Assembly (NCBI RefSeq): GCF_016428855.1
Contig: NZ_JAELTN010000034.1
Location: 1-57,741, forward strand
DNA: 57,741 bases
Direction of reading: 5' to 3'
Source: Pedobacter sp. ASV28
GTDB taxonomy: Bacteria; Bacteroidota; Bacteroidia; Sphingobacteriales; Sphingobacteriaceae
Shown here: positions 1 through 9,493 of the stretch, piece by piece
Numbering within the stretch: the first letter of the stretch is position 1
Layout: each line of letters starts with the position of its first letter
The notes under the pieces: generated by a model
The model's input: only the letters and a program-made list of their open reading frames with translations
Told to the model about the DNA's origin: nothing
Database searches by the model: none
Made by a program: the position numbers and the translations under genes

Positions 1-84
1 GTATCAAACGCCGCCTATTTTGAGGGTGTCGCCAAAAGCCTTTGGAATGGAGTATTAATGGAGGGGAACTTACGCCAAAATTGA
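1..84 (+). CDS. Possible C-terminal end of an upstream gene (partial)
   Basis: Frame 1 is open from the first base to a TGA at 82-84 and encodes 27 residues ending in NLRQN. The reading contains AAYFEGVAKSLWNG, which looks protein-like, but it is too short for a family call. A second frame is also open to base 58, so the choice of frame is uncertain. If real, the gene ends 60 bases before the gamma-glutamyltransferase start. Confidence 0.25.
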   Translation, partial: VSNAAYFEGVAKSLWNGVLMEGNLRQN

Positions 85-144
85 GTTTGAAGAGAAAAGT
101 TATTTTAGAAAAAAATAAAGACATTATAGAAAAAATATATAAAG

Positions 145-1872
145 ATGCAGAAAATTATCATCCCTAGATTTAGTAAGGTGTTTAAACCCAAAACCCTAAT
201 TGTATTTGCTTTTATTTTAAATTACAGTTGTGTAAGTGGCCAATTAGGTCAAAATAATAGTGGAGAATATAAAAATGGAGCTGTTGTATCTGCCCATCCA
301 GAAGCAACAGCAGTGGGAGTAGAAATTCTTAAAAAGGGAGGTAATGCAGTAGATGCAGCTGTTGCAGTACAATTTGCATTGGCGGTGGTATATCCAAATG
401 CAGGAAATATAGGTGGTGGAGGTTTTCTGGTCTATCGTTCCGCTAAAGGAGAGATCAATTCATTGGACTTTAGGGAGAAAGGCCCCGGCCTGGCTACCAA
501 AGACATGTTTTTGGATGAGCAGGGAAATGCAATTACCAATAAAAGTTTATATGGACATTTAGCTTCTGGTGTACCGGGATCGGTATCTGGAATGGTGGAG
601 GCGCATAAGAAATACGGTAAGCTTAAATGGGCAGACCTGGTTGAGCCCGCTTATAAATTAGCGGCAAATGGATTTAAGATAACGGCTAAGCAGGCAGGAG
701 AGTTGAATAGGATGAAGTCAAAATTTCAACAGTTTAACCCACTAGGTACTGCATTGATTAAAGATCGAGGTGATTGGGCCACTGGCGATTTGCTTATCCA
801 AAAGGAACTGGCAAATACGTTGAAACTGATCAAAGAAAAAGGAAATGCCGGATTTTATGAAGGAGCGGTGGCAGATTCTATTGTTGCTGAAATGAAACGT
901 GGGGGAGGAATCATCAGTAAAGCCGACCTGAAAAACTATAAAGCAGTTTGGAGAACGCCTATTGTAGGTAATTATAGAGGTTACAAAGTCATTACCATGC
1001 CACCAACATCAAGCGGAGGTATAGCGCTACTACAACTTTTACAGGCAGTAGAACCTTATCCATTAAGCAGATGGGGACTGAATGCCGATTCGACCATTCA
1101 ATTGATGGTGGAAGCTGAGCGAAGGGTGTATGCAGATAGGGCGAAACATTTAGGCGATCCTGATTTTTGGGCTGTACCGCAAAAACAGTTACTGGAAAAC
1201 AGTTATAATAAAAATCGAATGTCAAACTTTACCTGGGATAAGGCAACGCCAAGTTCGGCTATAGCAGCAGGTAATGTTGGAGCAAAGGAAAGCGAGCAGA
1301 CGACACACTTTTCCATTGTAGATAGAGAGGGAAATGCCGTATCATTGACCACAACGATTAATGCTGCATATGGTTCGTTGGTGGTGGTAAAAGGCGCAGG
1401 GTTTTTGTTGAATAATGAAATGGACGATTTCTCTGTAAAGCCTGGTACACCCAATCTTTTTGGCTTGGTTGGAGGTGAAGCGAATGCCGTAGCTCCAAAT
1501 AAAAGAATGTTGAGCTCTATGACACCAACTATCTTGGAAAAAGATGGTCAGTTATTTATGGTAGTGGGTACACCAGGTGGTTCAACCATTATTACTTCTG
1601 TTTTTCAAACCATATTAAATGTAATAGATTTTGGTAAATCTATGCAGGCCGCTGTGGATGCCAAAAAGTTTCATCACCAGTGGTTGCCAGATAGGGTTGA
1701 TGTAGAAGAAGGAGCGCTGGATAGCGCTACACAACAGAAATTGGAAGCCAAAGGATACACCATTTTCAAAAGGGGATCGATTGGTAGGGTAGATGCCATT
1801 TTAAGGACCAAATGGGGCAGTTATCAAACTGGTGCAGATCCAAGAGGAGATGATGCTGCTGGTGGTTGGTAA
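145..1872 (+). CDS. ggt: Gamma-glutamyltransferase (self-cleaving Ntn hydrolase)
   Basis: Gamma-glutamyltransferases transfer or hydrolyse the gamma-glutamyl group of glutathione and related peptides outside the cytoplasm. The 575 residues match the usual precursor length. The N-terminal half has the family segment GAVVSAHPEATAVGVEILKKGG (first part), followed by GNIGGGGFLVYR. The self-processing site is E-Q/T-T-H-F-S, with Thr386 as the expected new N-terminal nucleophile of the small subunit. SSMTPT and GTPGGSTIITSV, the oxyanion and glutamate-binding segments, follow. The N-terminus is hydrophobic and reaches Cys29 (NYSC), so a lipoprotein signal is possible although the lipobox is weak. 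The gene stands alone and ends in a strong hairpin terminator. Family assignment is secure; the physiological substrate is not shown. Confidence 0.95.
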   Translation: MQKIIIPRFSKVFKPKTLIVFAFILNYSCVSGQLGQNNSGEYKNGAVVSAHPEATAVGVEILKKGGNAVDAAVAVQFALAVVYPNAGNIGGGGFLVYRSAKGEINSLDFREKGPGLATKDMFLDEQGNAITNKSLYGHLASGVPGSVSGMVEAHKKYGKLKWADLVEPAYKLAANGFKITAKQAGELNRMKSKFQQFNPLGTALIKDRGDWATGDLLIQKELANTLKLIKEKGNAGFYEGAVADSIVAEMKRGGGIISKADLKNYKAVWRTPIVGNYRGYKVITMPPTSSGGIALLQLLQAVEPYPLSRWGLNADSTIQLMVEAERRVYADRAKHLGDPDFWAVPQKQLLENSYNKNRMSNFTWDKATPSSAIAAGNVGAKESEQTTHFSIVDREGNAVSLTTTINAAYGSLVVVKGAGFLLNNEMDDFSVKPGTPNLFGLVGGEANAVAPNKRMLSSMTPTILEKDGQLFMVVGTPGGSTIITSVFQTILNVIDFGKSMQAAVDAKKFHHQWLPDRVDVEEGALDSATQQKLEAKGYTIFKRGSIGRVDAILRTKWGSYQTGADPRGDDAAGGW

Positions 1873-1902
1873 GGCTAAAGCAAGTTAAAAAACAATAAGT
1901 TG

Positions 1903-1949
1903 AGCGAGGTTTTCCCTAATAAGCATGTTTAGGAAAGCCTCGCTTTTTT
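1903..1949 (+). terminator. Rho-independent terminator after ggt
   Basis: The arms AGCGAGG-TTTTCC and GGAAAG-CCTCGCT form a long stem with one bulge, and the right arm runs into TTTTTT. It lies 31 bases after the ggt stop codon. Confidence 0.85.
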
Positions 1950-2012
1950 ATTTGCTTTTATTATGTGTGAAGAAATGAGTATTTTGTGATGAACAAATGA
2001 ACAATTCTATAC

Positions 2013-3722
2013 ATGCGTAAGTTATTCCCTGTTATATCATTGCTGCTCTTTGTGGCACATCCCTTATTTGCTCAAGTCAATGAAGCAAGCTCGATAATGC
2101 CCTATATTAACCAATACCAGGCTGATGAGCAAATGCTGAAAAGAAAATACCCACTTAAACAATCACCAGAATACCTAGACCGGATGGATCGTTTTTATGA
2201 GGACTGGTTGACCAAGATAAAAAAGATAGCATTTGATCAGCTTACAGTAAATGAACGGGTAGATTACCTGCTCTTAAAAAGAGATATCAATGCCGACTTA
2301 AGGGAAAATAAAGAAGCTTTGGAAACTTTTATTTTAACCAAATTTAGCATTCCATTTGCATTGGCTATTTCCAATTTTGAACAAAAGCGTAGAGTAGGAG
2401 CGCAGCAGGATGGCCTAAAAACTGCAGCGATGTTCGATCAGTTGGCAAAAGATATTGAAAAGATCGAAAAAACAGTTAAAAAAGGGGAGTTGACCTTAAC
2501 ACCAACACAATTAAAATGGATAGGTGGGACATTGAGCCAATATCAAAGGGTATTTGTCGATTCCTATAAGTTTTATGATGGTTATGATCCACAGTTTACC
2601 AAGGCGACTAAAACTGATTATCATCATGTGGTGGAAGCTTTGAAGAATTATGCTGAAACTGTTAAAGGCCTGTCCATTAAATATCAGCATGATGATGATG
2701 GTAGTGGGATTATTGGAAATCCTATAGGAAAGGAAGCATTTGAAACCTTATTAAAAGAGGAGATGTTGGCTTATACTCCTGCACAATTGGAAGCTATAGC
2801 ACTAAAAGAATTTGCCTGGTGCGATAAAGAAATGTTAAAAGCTTCTAAGCAAATGGGCTTTGGTAAAGATTGGAAAAAGGCACTGGAGAAAGTGAAGAAT
2901 GATTATCCGGCCTTAGGTAAACAGCCAGAACTTGTTTATGGTTTAGCTCAGGAAGCAATAGACTTTATACAGCAAAATAAACTAATAGAAGTGCCCGAGC
3001 TGGCAAAGGAAGGCTGGAGTATGCATATGCTAAGTCCACAGCAACAACTGTATGCGCCATTTTTTCTTGGCGGAGAGTCGGTGTTAATTGCCTATCCTAC
3101 CGAAGATATGAGTGAAGAAGTTAAGCTAATGACGATGCGAGGCAATAATAAACATTTTTCGAGGGCAGTGGTTTTTCACGAATTAATTCCTGGACATAAC
3201 CTTCAGTATTTTATGCAAAATAGATATAAACCCTATCGTAAGGTTTTTTCAACACCATTTTGGACAGAAGGTTGGTCTTTATATTGGGAAATGTTGTTAT
3301 GGGATCATCAATTTGCCAAAACTCCTGAAGATAAGATCGGGATGCTTTTTTGGCGTATGCATCGTTGTGCCCGTATCATTTTTTCAATGAATTATCATTT
3401 AGGAAAATGGACACCCAAGCAGTGTATTGATTTTTTGGTAGAGCGAGTAGGCTTTGAACGCTCTAATGCTGCGGCAGAGGTAAGAAGATCTTTTACGGGG
3501 AATTATGGACCTCTTTATCAGATAGGCTATATGCTTGGAGGATTACAGTTTAGTGCACTTCATAAAGAATTGGTAGAGACTGGGAAAATGTCAAATGTCG
3601 AGTTCCATGAAAGAATATTAAAAGAGAATACCATGCCGGTAGAAATGGTGAGGGCAATTTTAACAAATCAGGAGTTAAAAGAAGATCATGCTACAAGTTG
3701 GAAATTTGCGGGTAGTTTATAA
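2013..3722 (+). CDS. DUF885 family protein, secreted zinc-peptidase-like
   Basis: The 569 residues begin with a clear signal peptide (MRKLFPVISLLLFVAHPLFA/Q). The body matches DUF885-type proteins. The diagnostic motif is HELIPGH at residues 389-395, followed by TEGW with Glu419. This H-E-x3-G-H ... E layout is the pattern of gluzincin-like metallopeptidases (His389, His395 and Glu419 as putative zinc ligands, Glu390 as base). Known relatives usually read HEGxPGHH, so Leu at the third position and Asn after the final His are variations. No substrate can be named from sequence. It sits between two well-terminated genes and is probably monocistronic. Confidence 0.8.
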   Translation: MRKLFPVISLLLFVAHPLFAQVNEASSIMPYINQYQADEQMLKRKYPLKQSPEYLDRMDRFYEDWLTKIKKIAFDQLTVNERVDYLLLKRDINADLRENKEALETFILTKFSIPFALAISNFEQKRRVGAQQDGLKTAAMFDQLAKDIEKIEKTVKKGELTLTPTQLKWIGGTLSQYQRVFVDSYKFYDGYDPQFTKATKTDYHHVVEALKNYAETVKGLSIKYQHDDDGSGIIGNPIGKEAFETLLKEEMLAYTPAQLEAIALKEFAWCDKEMLKASKQMGFGKDWKKALEKVKNDYPALGKQPELVYGLAQEAIDFIQQNKLIEVPELAKEGWSMHMLSPQQQLYAPFFLGGESVLIAYPTEDMSEEVKLMTMRGNNKHFSRAVVFHELIPGHNLQYFMQNRYKPYRKVFSTPFWTEGWSLYWEMLLWDHQFAKTPEDKIGMLFWRMHRCARIIFSMNYHLGKWTPKQCIDFLVERVGFERSNAAAEVRRSFTGNYGPLYQIGYMLGGLQFSALHKELVETGKMSNVEFHERILKENTMPVEMVRAILTNQELKEDHATSWKFAGSL

Positions 3723-3945
3723 TAATGGAACAAGGGCGTAGTTCATTTACCCATACATATTTGAGCTGTTGTACAACAAATAGTGTACAGCAAAATGAAC
3801 ACTTATTGCAACGGAACTATTTTATATTTATTATGCGGAATTGCCATCTAATGCGGTTTTAATTATATTTTATAGATTTAAGGTTTGTTTTTGGTACAGG
3901 TATTGACAAATTGTTGGTAATTAACAAACTTATAAAATCAATATT

Positions 3946-5268
3946 ATGAAACTAAAATTCTTACAATTCTTTCCGGTAGCATTAGCTGGATTAATAATGT
4001 GTAGTAACGTTCATGCCCAAGAAACCAATATGGGGGTAAAACCATCACTTAGCACTTGGTCAATAGGTCTTAACGGAGGAGTGTTAACTGGTATATCGCC
4101 CCTTGGCGGCCAAAATGACTTTTCACATTGGAAAGCAAGCTTGGGTTATGGCCTTTATATCAAGAAACAAATTTCTCCTGGATTTTCACTGCGTTTAGAT
4201 GGAGTTAGGGGCAAGGTAAAAGGCGACAATTCGAAGCCATATAATGATGGTACCATAAATAGTAGTACAATCGGCTCCTATAATACTGACCTGAGGTATT
4301 CAGCAAGTTTAAGTGCACAATTGAACATGGTAAACTGGAGTATGTTCAGTCAGCAAAATAATGCGCAACTTTATGCACTTGCTGGAGGTGGTTTTGTTAA
4401 CTACAAAACAACCACTACTCCCACTGGCTCGTCAACAGAAACAACAGGTCCTGCTGTAAATAAGATGATTATTCCAGTAGGCGTTGGGGCAAAGTTTCGT
4501 TTGTCTGAAGGTGTTAACTTCGATTTAGGTTGGACCATTAACTTTGTTGATGGAGATACTTTTGATGGTTATGCTAGGGGAAGTAACGATAAGTATAATT
4601 ATGGTTATGCAGGCTTAGAGTTTGCATTGGGCAAAGGAAAACAACTTGCTTTCTTTAGCCCTACTGCAGCCACTTACGAAGAAGCCTTAGCGGCTAAAAA
4701 TACAGCCAATGCCTTAAGGTCGGATTTGGATGCACAAAAAGCAGAAAACGCAAGGTTACGTTCAGAAATGAATGACCTACTAAAAGATAGTGATGGCGAT
4801 GGTGTGGCAGATAAATTGGATAAATGCCCTAATACACCAGCTGGTACCGTGGTAGATGGTTCGGGTTGTCCTTTAAAAGTTCCTGCACCCCAAATTACCG
4901 AAAAAGTGATTATTACGGAAGCAGATCGTAAAGTGGTAAAAGATGCCATTTCTAATCTTGAGTTTGATTTGGGCAAAGCAACAATTCGTGCCAAATCATA
5001 CGAAACTTTAAATAGGGTAGCTGCCTTATTGGTGGAGAAAAACTTCAGCTTAAAATTGGCAGGCCATACCGATATTACTGGTTCTAGAGAACTTAATTTA
5101 CGTTTGTCTAAAGAAAGAGCGGAAGCTGTAAAGGCATATTTAGTATCTCAGGGAGCCAATGCTTCTCGTATAGAAGCCACCGGTTATGGCCCAGATCAGC
5201 CTATTGCGACCAATAAAACCGCGGCAGGCCGTCAACAGAACAGAAGGGTAGAGTTCACACTTTACTAA
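3946..5268 (+). CDS. OmpA-family outer-membrane protein with TSP3 repeat and peptidoglycan-binding domain
   Basis: Residues 1-24 form a signal peptide ending in VHAQ. Residues of about 35-225 are rich in alternating hydrophobic and aromatic residues, consistent with an outer-membrane beta-barrel. A short coiled stretch follows, then a calcium-binding thrombospondin type 3 segment (DSDGDGVADKLDKCPNTPAG). The C-terminal 110 residues are a complete OmpA/MotB domain with GHTD, the SKERAEAV helix and NRRVEF, which in this family hold the Asp and Arg that bind diaminopimelate in peptidoglycan. It probably anchors the outer membrane to the cell wall. A perfect bidirectional terminator follows. Confidence 0.92.
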   Translation: MKLKFLQFFPVALAGLIMCSNVHAQETNMGVKPSLSTWSIGLNGGVLTGISPLGGQNDFSHWKASLGYGLYIKKQISPGFSLRLDGVRGKVKGDNSKPYNDGTINSSTIGSYNTDLRYSASLSAQLNMVNWSMFSQQNNAQLYALAGGGFVNYKTTTTPTGSSTETTGPAVNKMIIPVGVGAKFRLSEGVNFDLGWTINFVDGDTFDGYARGSNDKYNYGYAGLEFALGKGKQLAFFSPTAATYEEALAAKNTANALRSDLDAQKAENARLRSEMNDLLKDSDGDGVADKLDKCPNTPAGTVVDGSGCPLKVPAPQITEKVIITEADRKVVKDAISNLEFDLGKATIRAKSYETLNRVAALLVEKNFSLKLAGHTDITGSRELNLRLSKERAEAVKAYLVSQGANASRIEATGYGPDQPIATNKTAAGRQQNRRVEFTLY

Positions 5269-5296
5269 TCACACTGATATTGACCTTGAAAAGCAT

Positions 5297-5334
5297 AAAA
5301 AATTACGCCCCAATAATTGGGGCGTAATTTTTTT
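5297..5334. terminator. Bidirectional terminator between convergent genes
   Basis: A perfect 14-base stem, AATTACGCCCCAAT and its complement with a single-base loop, is flanked by an A-run on the left and a T-run on the right. It can stop both the ompA-like gene and the convergent lipoprotein gene. Confidence 0.9.
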
Positions 5335-5351
5335 AAGTTATAATGAAATAA

Positions 5352-5843
5352 TCAATAGCCTTTTTCCTGACATTCCATAATTGTAAAAGTAAATTTTCCC
5401 CTTTCAAAATTGATAGGCTTGTCTTTTACGAAATAGGATTTCCCCAAAGAAGTTTCAATTTGTCCTACACCCATGATCAGTTTTCCATCTTTTTTTAGGA
5501 ATGCAAGTGGATTAGAATATATTGTGGAGTTTTTTCCAGTTTTGAAGGTGTAATCAACAAATAAGGTATCTCCTTTGAAACGGCCATCTATGGTGCCATC
5601 GTTTTTAGGTTTTCCATGGTAGTTAATTAATAGCTTTCCTTCTACCTTAGAGGAATCGATGATGTTTAATTGTAAATCGGCACTGTCTTTTTCATAGGCT
5701 GCCGAATAACATTCTTTTAGGGTGTCGATAAGTTCCTTTTTTTTCTCCTTTTTTTCCGTAGCTGCTTGGTTACCATTTTGGGTACAGCCCCACCATGCAG
5801 CGCATAGTGCAGACATTGCTAGAAGTACAAATTTCTTTTTCAT
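5352..5843 (-). CDS. Small lipoprotein of unknown function
   Basis: The 163 residues start with a lipoprotein signal; Cys20 in AWWGC is the likely lipidated residue. A Lys/Glu-rich linker (EKKEKKKEL, residues 31-39) follows. The remainder, with repeated G-x-L/F-x-G-D-T-L-F-V-D-Y strands, looks like a small beta-rich domain. I recognise no family. The gene lies 81 bases downstream of the GH2 gene on the same strand with no terminator visible between them, so read-through from the glycan operon is possible. The reading frame is well supported by the signal peptide and the shared terminator. Confidence 0.75.
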   Translation of the reverse strand: MKKKFVLLAMSALCAAWWGCTQNGNQAATEKKEKKKELIDTLKECYSAAYEKDSADLQLNIIDSSKVEGKLLINYHGKPKNDGTIDGRFKGDTLFVDYTFKTGKNSTIYSNPLAFLKKDGKLIMGVGQIETSLGKSYFVKDKPINFERGKFTFTIMECQEKGY

Positions 5844-5924
5844 AATTATAAAGTGTTTTGAATGAGTTAAACCAATAAGTTAGTGAAAAGTTTTTGTACA
5901 CAAGTAATTAGTAATGTTGGAAAA

Positions 5925-7982
5925 CTAAATAAGCTCCCAAATCAATTCGTCGCTATAACGCTGGTCCTTATTTTTTACGATTGTTTTAATCTTGTTTTTC
6001 CCCTTTTTCAATTTTACGTTTTCAAATACATAATGCACTGCTGTGCCTTTAACCACAGATCGTATATTTAATTTTTTACCATTCAAATATAATGAGGGTT
6101 CACCTTGGTTGGAATATACGGTAACCGGAGTGAGGGCATTTTTACGTTTAATGGTCCTTCTTTCTGTTAGGTAAACAACCGGTTCCTTGCTCCAGTTGGC
6201 CTTATACCAATAGAAAACATCTTTTTTTAAAACCCTGTCGAATGAAACCAAACCTTTCATATTCCTTGCCACTAAGCTTCCACGGTTCCACATCGGCGTG
6301 GCGAAGTCAAACATATTCCATACGTAAGAAGCCGTTATGTAGGGGTTTTTAGCAATAATTGCCCATTGTTGTTCATGTGTTTTGGTTTCAAAATTTTCGG
6401 GATATATAGGTGAAGAATAGTCCCAGTTTTCGGGCAAGGTAGATTGCTCCTGTTGTTGAAGAATATTTCCATCAGCACCATATTCTGATAGGATCACAAT
6501 GTCATCAGGATAGTCTTTTTTTAAGTTTTTTGCCCACTTCTCTAAATCATTAATTTTTGATTCGTACCATCCATAGTAACGGTTCATGCCTTGTATATCG
6601 GTATTCAGATTGGTAGGCCTTTCCATCTCGCCATAACCACTAACGGCTACAGTATAGCGATAGGGATCAATTCGTTTTGCCAAATCATTTAGGTCGCGGG
6701 TCAGTACTGCGGGATAATCAGCAGGGGTTTTTCCATAGACTTCATTATGTAATCCCCATATATAGATGGACGGGTGGTTATAATTTTGTTTAATCAACTC
6801 TTCCAACTGTTGTTTGGCATTGGCTGCTTCTTCTCTGGTGAAAGTGTTAACGAATGGAATTTCTGCCCAAACCATAAAGCCTAGAGAGTCTGATTTGGCA
6901 TACATATATTCAGCTTGTTGGTAGTGTGCCAGGCGTAGTGTGGTGGTACCCATTTCTTTGATAATGGCCAAATCTTCCTGGTGTTGGCCATTACTTAGCG
7001 CATTGCCATATTGCCACCTGTCCTGATGACGACACACCCCATACATGGGATAAGGTTTATGATTTAAAAACATCCCTTTTCCTGCTACCATTTCAAATTT
7101 TCTAATTCCTAAAGGTTGAATTACTTCGTCTATAATCTTTCCTTCTTGCAGAATTTGTGTAATTACCTTGTATAGATAGGGATAGTTTATACCTTCCCAC
7201 AGTATAGGGTTGTTGAGCGTGAAATTTTGTGTGAGTTCTTGCCTGCCTAAAGTACTTAATTTATAAGCGCTTGCTTTTTCATAGTATACCGAACCATTTT
7301 GACGGTAAACCGTATTTTTGATTTCAATGTTGGCGGGCTGTCCAGTAGTGTTTTCCACTTTGGCGGTGATGCTGATGCTGGCAGCTGTATGGCTTACCTC
7401 TTTTTGGGAAATGTAAATTCCCGAAGAGGCATAATCGGTAGTGGTAATGTTAATAGGATTGGTAATAATTAGGCTAACTGGCCTATAGATGCCGCCATAA
7501 ATGCCAAAAAGAAAATGATTTACAGGAATGATATCTCTTCTAGCTTTGTTGCTAACCTTTACTAAAAAGTTGTTCTTTTTGCCCAAAATAACGGCATGGG
7601 AAATATCGAAACAAAAAGCACTATATGAACCTTGGTGAGAGCCGATGAGTTTGTTGTTAATGTATAGCTCTGCCACTTGACCAACCCCCTCAAACCTGAT
7701 GAAAATGCGTTTGTTCTTTAACTGGGGTTCGAATAAAAATTCTTTCCCATAAAGTGCCTCGCCCTCATAGAAATTTTTACCTAGTTGCATATCTGTGTCG
7801 TTCCAAGTGTGTGGTAAGGTAATGTTCAGCCAATTCACACTTTTATTCGCCGTGTCTGCCGATTTTTTAAATTTCCAATTACTGTTAAAATCGATGGATG
7901 ATCGGCCGTTTTGGGCATTGCTTTTCGAACTGGTTAAGACGAATAACAAGAGACATAGTATGGGAAGATATCTGAAATTCAT
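5925..7982 (-). CDS. Glycoside hydrolase family 2 (beta-galactosidase/beta-glucuronidase-like), exported
   Basis: The frame opens at 8054, but the start at 7982 (MNFRYLPILCLLLF) gives a clean signal peptide ending SNAQ and avoids a 62-base overlap with the upstream GH29 gene, giving 685 residues. An N-terminal jelly-roll sugar-binding domain (about 30-190), an immunoglobulin-like domain, and a TIM barrel follow. Catalytic residues are visible: acid/base Glu414 in WGLHNEV and nucleophile Glu500 in SEYGADG. SEYGA resembles beta-glucuronidases more than classical LacZ, but specificity cannot be fixed. It is the last enzyme of a GH88-GH29-GH2 set and starts 11 bases after the GH29 stop codon. Confidence 0.9.
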   Translation of the reverse strand: MNFRYLPILCLLLFVLTSSKSNAQNGRSSIDFNSNWKFKKSADTANKSVNWLNITLPHTWNDTDMQLGKNFYEGEALYGKEFLFEPQLKNKRIFIRFEGVGQVAELYINNKLIGSHQGSYSAFCFDISHAVILGKKNNFLVKVSNKARRDIIPVNHFLFGIYGGIYRPVSLIITNPINITTTDYASSGIYISQKEVSHTAASISITAKVENTTGQPANIEIKNTVYRQNGSVYYEKASAYKLSTLGRQELTQNFTLNNPILWEGINYPYLYKVITQILQEGKIIDEVIQPLGIRKFEMVAGKGMFLNHKPYPMYGVCRHQDRWQYGNALSNGQHQEDLAIIKEMGTTTLRLAHYQQAEYMYAKSDSLGFMVWAEIPFVNTFTREEAANAKQQLEELIKQNYNHPSIYIWGLHNEVYGKTPADYPAVLTRDLNDLAKRIDPYRYTVAVSGYGEMERPTNLNTDIQGMNRYYGWYESKINDLEKWAKNLKKDYPDDIVILSEYGADGNILQQQEQSTLPENWDYSSPIYPENFETKTHEQQWAIIAKNPYITASYVWNMFDFATPMWNRGSLVARNMKGLVSFDRVLKKDVFYWYKANWSKEPVVYLTERRTIKRKNALTPVTVYSNQGEPSLYLNGKKLNIRSVVKGTAVHYVFENVKLKKGKNKIKTIVKNKDQRYSDELIWELI

Positions 7983-7992
7983 AATGAACGGG

Positions 7993-9480
7993 TTAAATTT
8001 TTGAATCTCCATAATCCTTTTTGTCTTTATCAAGTTGCTTAAGCTCAAAAACAATTACAAAAGGATCCTTGGCATGAAAATGATCAGGGATTGTCACATC
8101 ATAATAAATGTTTTGATCTCGGTCCAGCCCCATGTCTGTGCGCTTTAGAGCTAAAGGGTTCATATTGGATAACAAATTGGCTTTTGATGGAGCGCTGCCA
8201 AAGTTTTTTGGGATGGCGATACGTACGAGGCGATTTAAAGGTAGATTGAAAACGGTAAGGAATAATTTATTGTCTTTCTTGGTAAAATAACCATAATCTG
8301 GCTTGGGCAGATTGGCATAGGTTGTTCCATAGACGGCTTCATGGTTTATATCCATCCAGGCTCCTAATTTGACGGCCACATTGTCTTCTTCATCTCTAAT
8401 GTTGCCTTTGCCGTCTGGTCCAAAATTGATAACGAGATTGCCATTCATAGAAACGGCATGCATCAGCATATCTGTTAAATCATAAGGGGTCTTAATGTAA
8501 GAGGATTGCCAATCGCTATTGTAACCCCACTGGTTAGGGGGTATGGTCATTACCGCATCCCAATCGTTGGTTTTAACAAGATCAATGTGGGCCGGTAATT
8601 TGCGCTCCCAACCTTGCTCGTAATCTCCCATCATTCTGCCATTCGAGTCGAAATGTCTTTTCCCATAATCATCGGCACGAAAACGACTGCCAATAATTAA
8701 ACCGGGGTGAAGTTCGCGTAATTCTTTTTCCAATTCATTTGTAAATGCAGCCTGTTTAATCCATGCGGCATCCCAAGAACCATCAAACCATAATCCCTTG
8801 GCTTTAGGGTATCGGTCTAACAGTTCTATCAACTGGTTACGGGTAAATTTTTTAAACCTTTCATAAGCCATGCTATCTGCCTGATTTTTTGGGATTGAAC
8901 TGCTGTAGCCAGAATGATTCCAGTCTATGATGGAGAAATAAAGATAAACATCAATCCCCTCGGCATCATAGGCTTCTACTATTTCTTTAACAATGTCTTT
9001 TCGATAAGGTGTATTGGCAATGGTATAATTAGTGTATTTGCTAGGCCATAGACAAAAACCGTCGTGATGTTTGGTGGTGAAAATGACATATTTTGCTCCC
9101 ATTGTCTTGGCCTGTTTGGCCCATTCACTTGCTTTAAAACTGACTGGGTTAAACTGCTTGTAAAGCTGGTCATAAATTGACTTCCAATCTTTAGGGGAAG
9201 CTGGGCCACTCCATGTCCGAATCCATTCTGAGGCACCGTGGTAAGTTTTGTTCTCCCAATGACCGCCTGGGATGGCGTAAACGCCCCAATGTATAAATTG
9301 TCCTAACCCATAATCACGCCATCTTTGCATCATTGTATCCTTACGAGCGCTAATGCGATGGGCTCCATATCTTAAAGGGATAGTATCGTTTTTTGAATTG
9401 TCATTTTGCTGTGCATAGGCAAAATTCATGTTCAAAATAATAGCGGCAACAAAGCTAAATGTTCGGCAACAAAATTTCAT
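7993..9480 (-). CDS. Alpha-L-fucosidase, glycoside hydrolase family 29, exported
   Basis: The 495 residues carry a signal peptide (ending FAYAQ) and the GH29 fingerprint: RWRDYGLGQFIHWGVYAIPG near the N-terminus, TTKHHDGFCLWPS, and KGLWFDGSW with Asp233 as the expected nucleophile. GH29 enzymes are retaining exo-alpha-L-fucosidases; some also act on related sugars such as alpha-L-galactose. The start codon lies just upstream of the GH88 gene's 3' end spacing (13 bases between the two), so GH88, GH29 and GH2 are one operon. Its presence in a xylan locus is unusual and suggests a fucose- or L-galactose-decorated substrate, which is an inference. Confidence 0.92.
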   Translation of the reverse strand: MKFCCRTFSFVAAIILNMNFAYAQQNDNSKNDTIPLRYGAHRISARKDTMMQRWRDYGLGQFIHWGVYAIPGGHWENKTYHGASEWIRTWSGPASPKDWKSIYDQLYKQFNPVSFKASEWAKQAKTMGAKYVIFTTKHHDGFCLWPSKYTNYTIANTPYRKDIVKEIVEAYDAEGIDVYLYFSIIDWNHSGYSSSIPKNQADSMAYERFKKFTRNQLIELLDRYPKAKGLWFDGSWDAAWIKQAAFTNELEKELRELHPGLIIGSRFRADDYGKRHFDSNGRMMGDYEQGWERKLPAHIDLVKTNDWDAVMTIPPNQWGYNSDWQSSYIKTPYDLTDMLMHAVSMNGNLVINFGPDGKGNIRDEEDNVAVKLGAWMDINHEAVYGTTYANLPKPDYGYFTKKDNKLFLTVFNLPLNRLVRIAIPKNFGSAPSKANLLSNMNPLALKRTDMGLDRDQNIYYDVTIPDHFHAKDPFVIVFELKQLDKDKKDYGDSKI

Positions 9481-9493
9481 AGGAAATGGATAC

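Noticed and set aside
7983..8054. Earlier start for the GH2 gene (709 residues)
   Set aside because: It would overlap the GH29 gene by 62 bases and put 24 polar residues ahead of a clean signal peptide.
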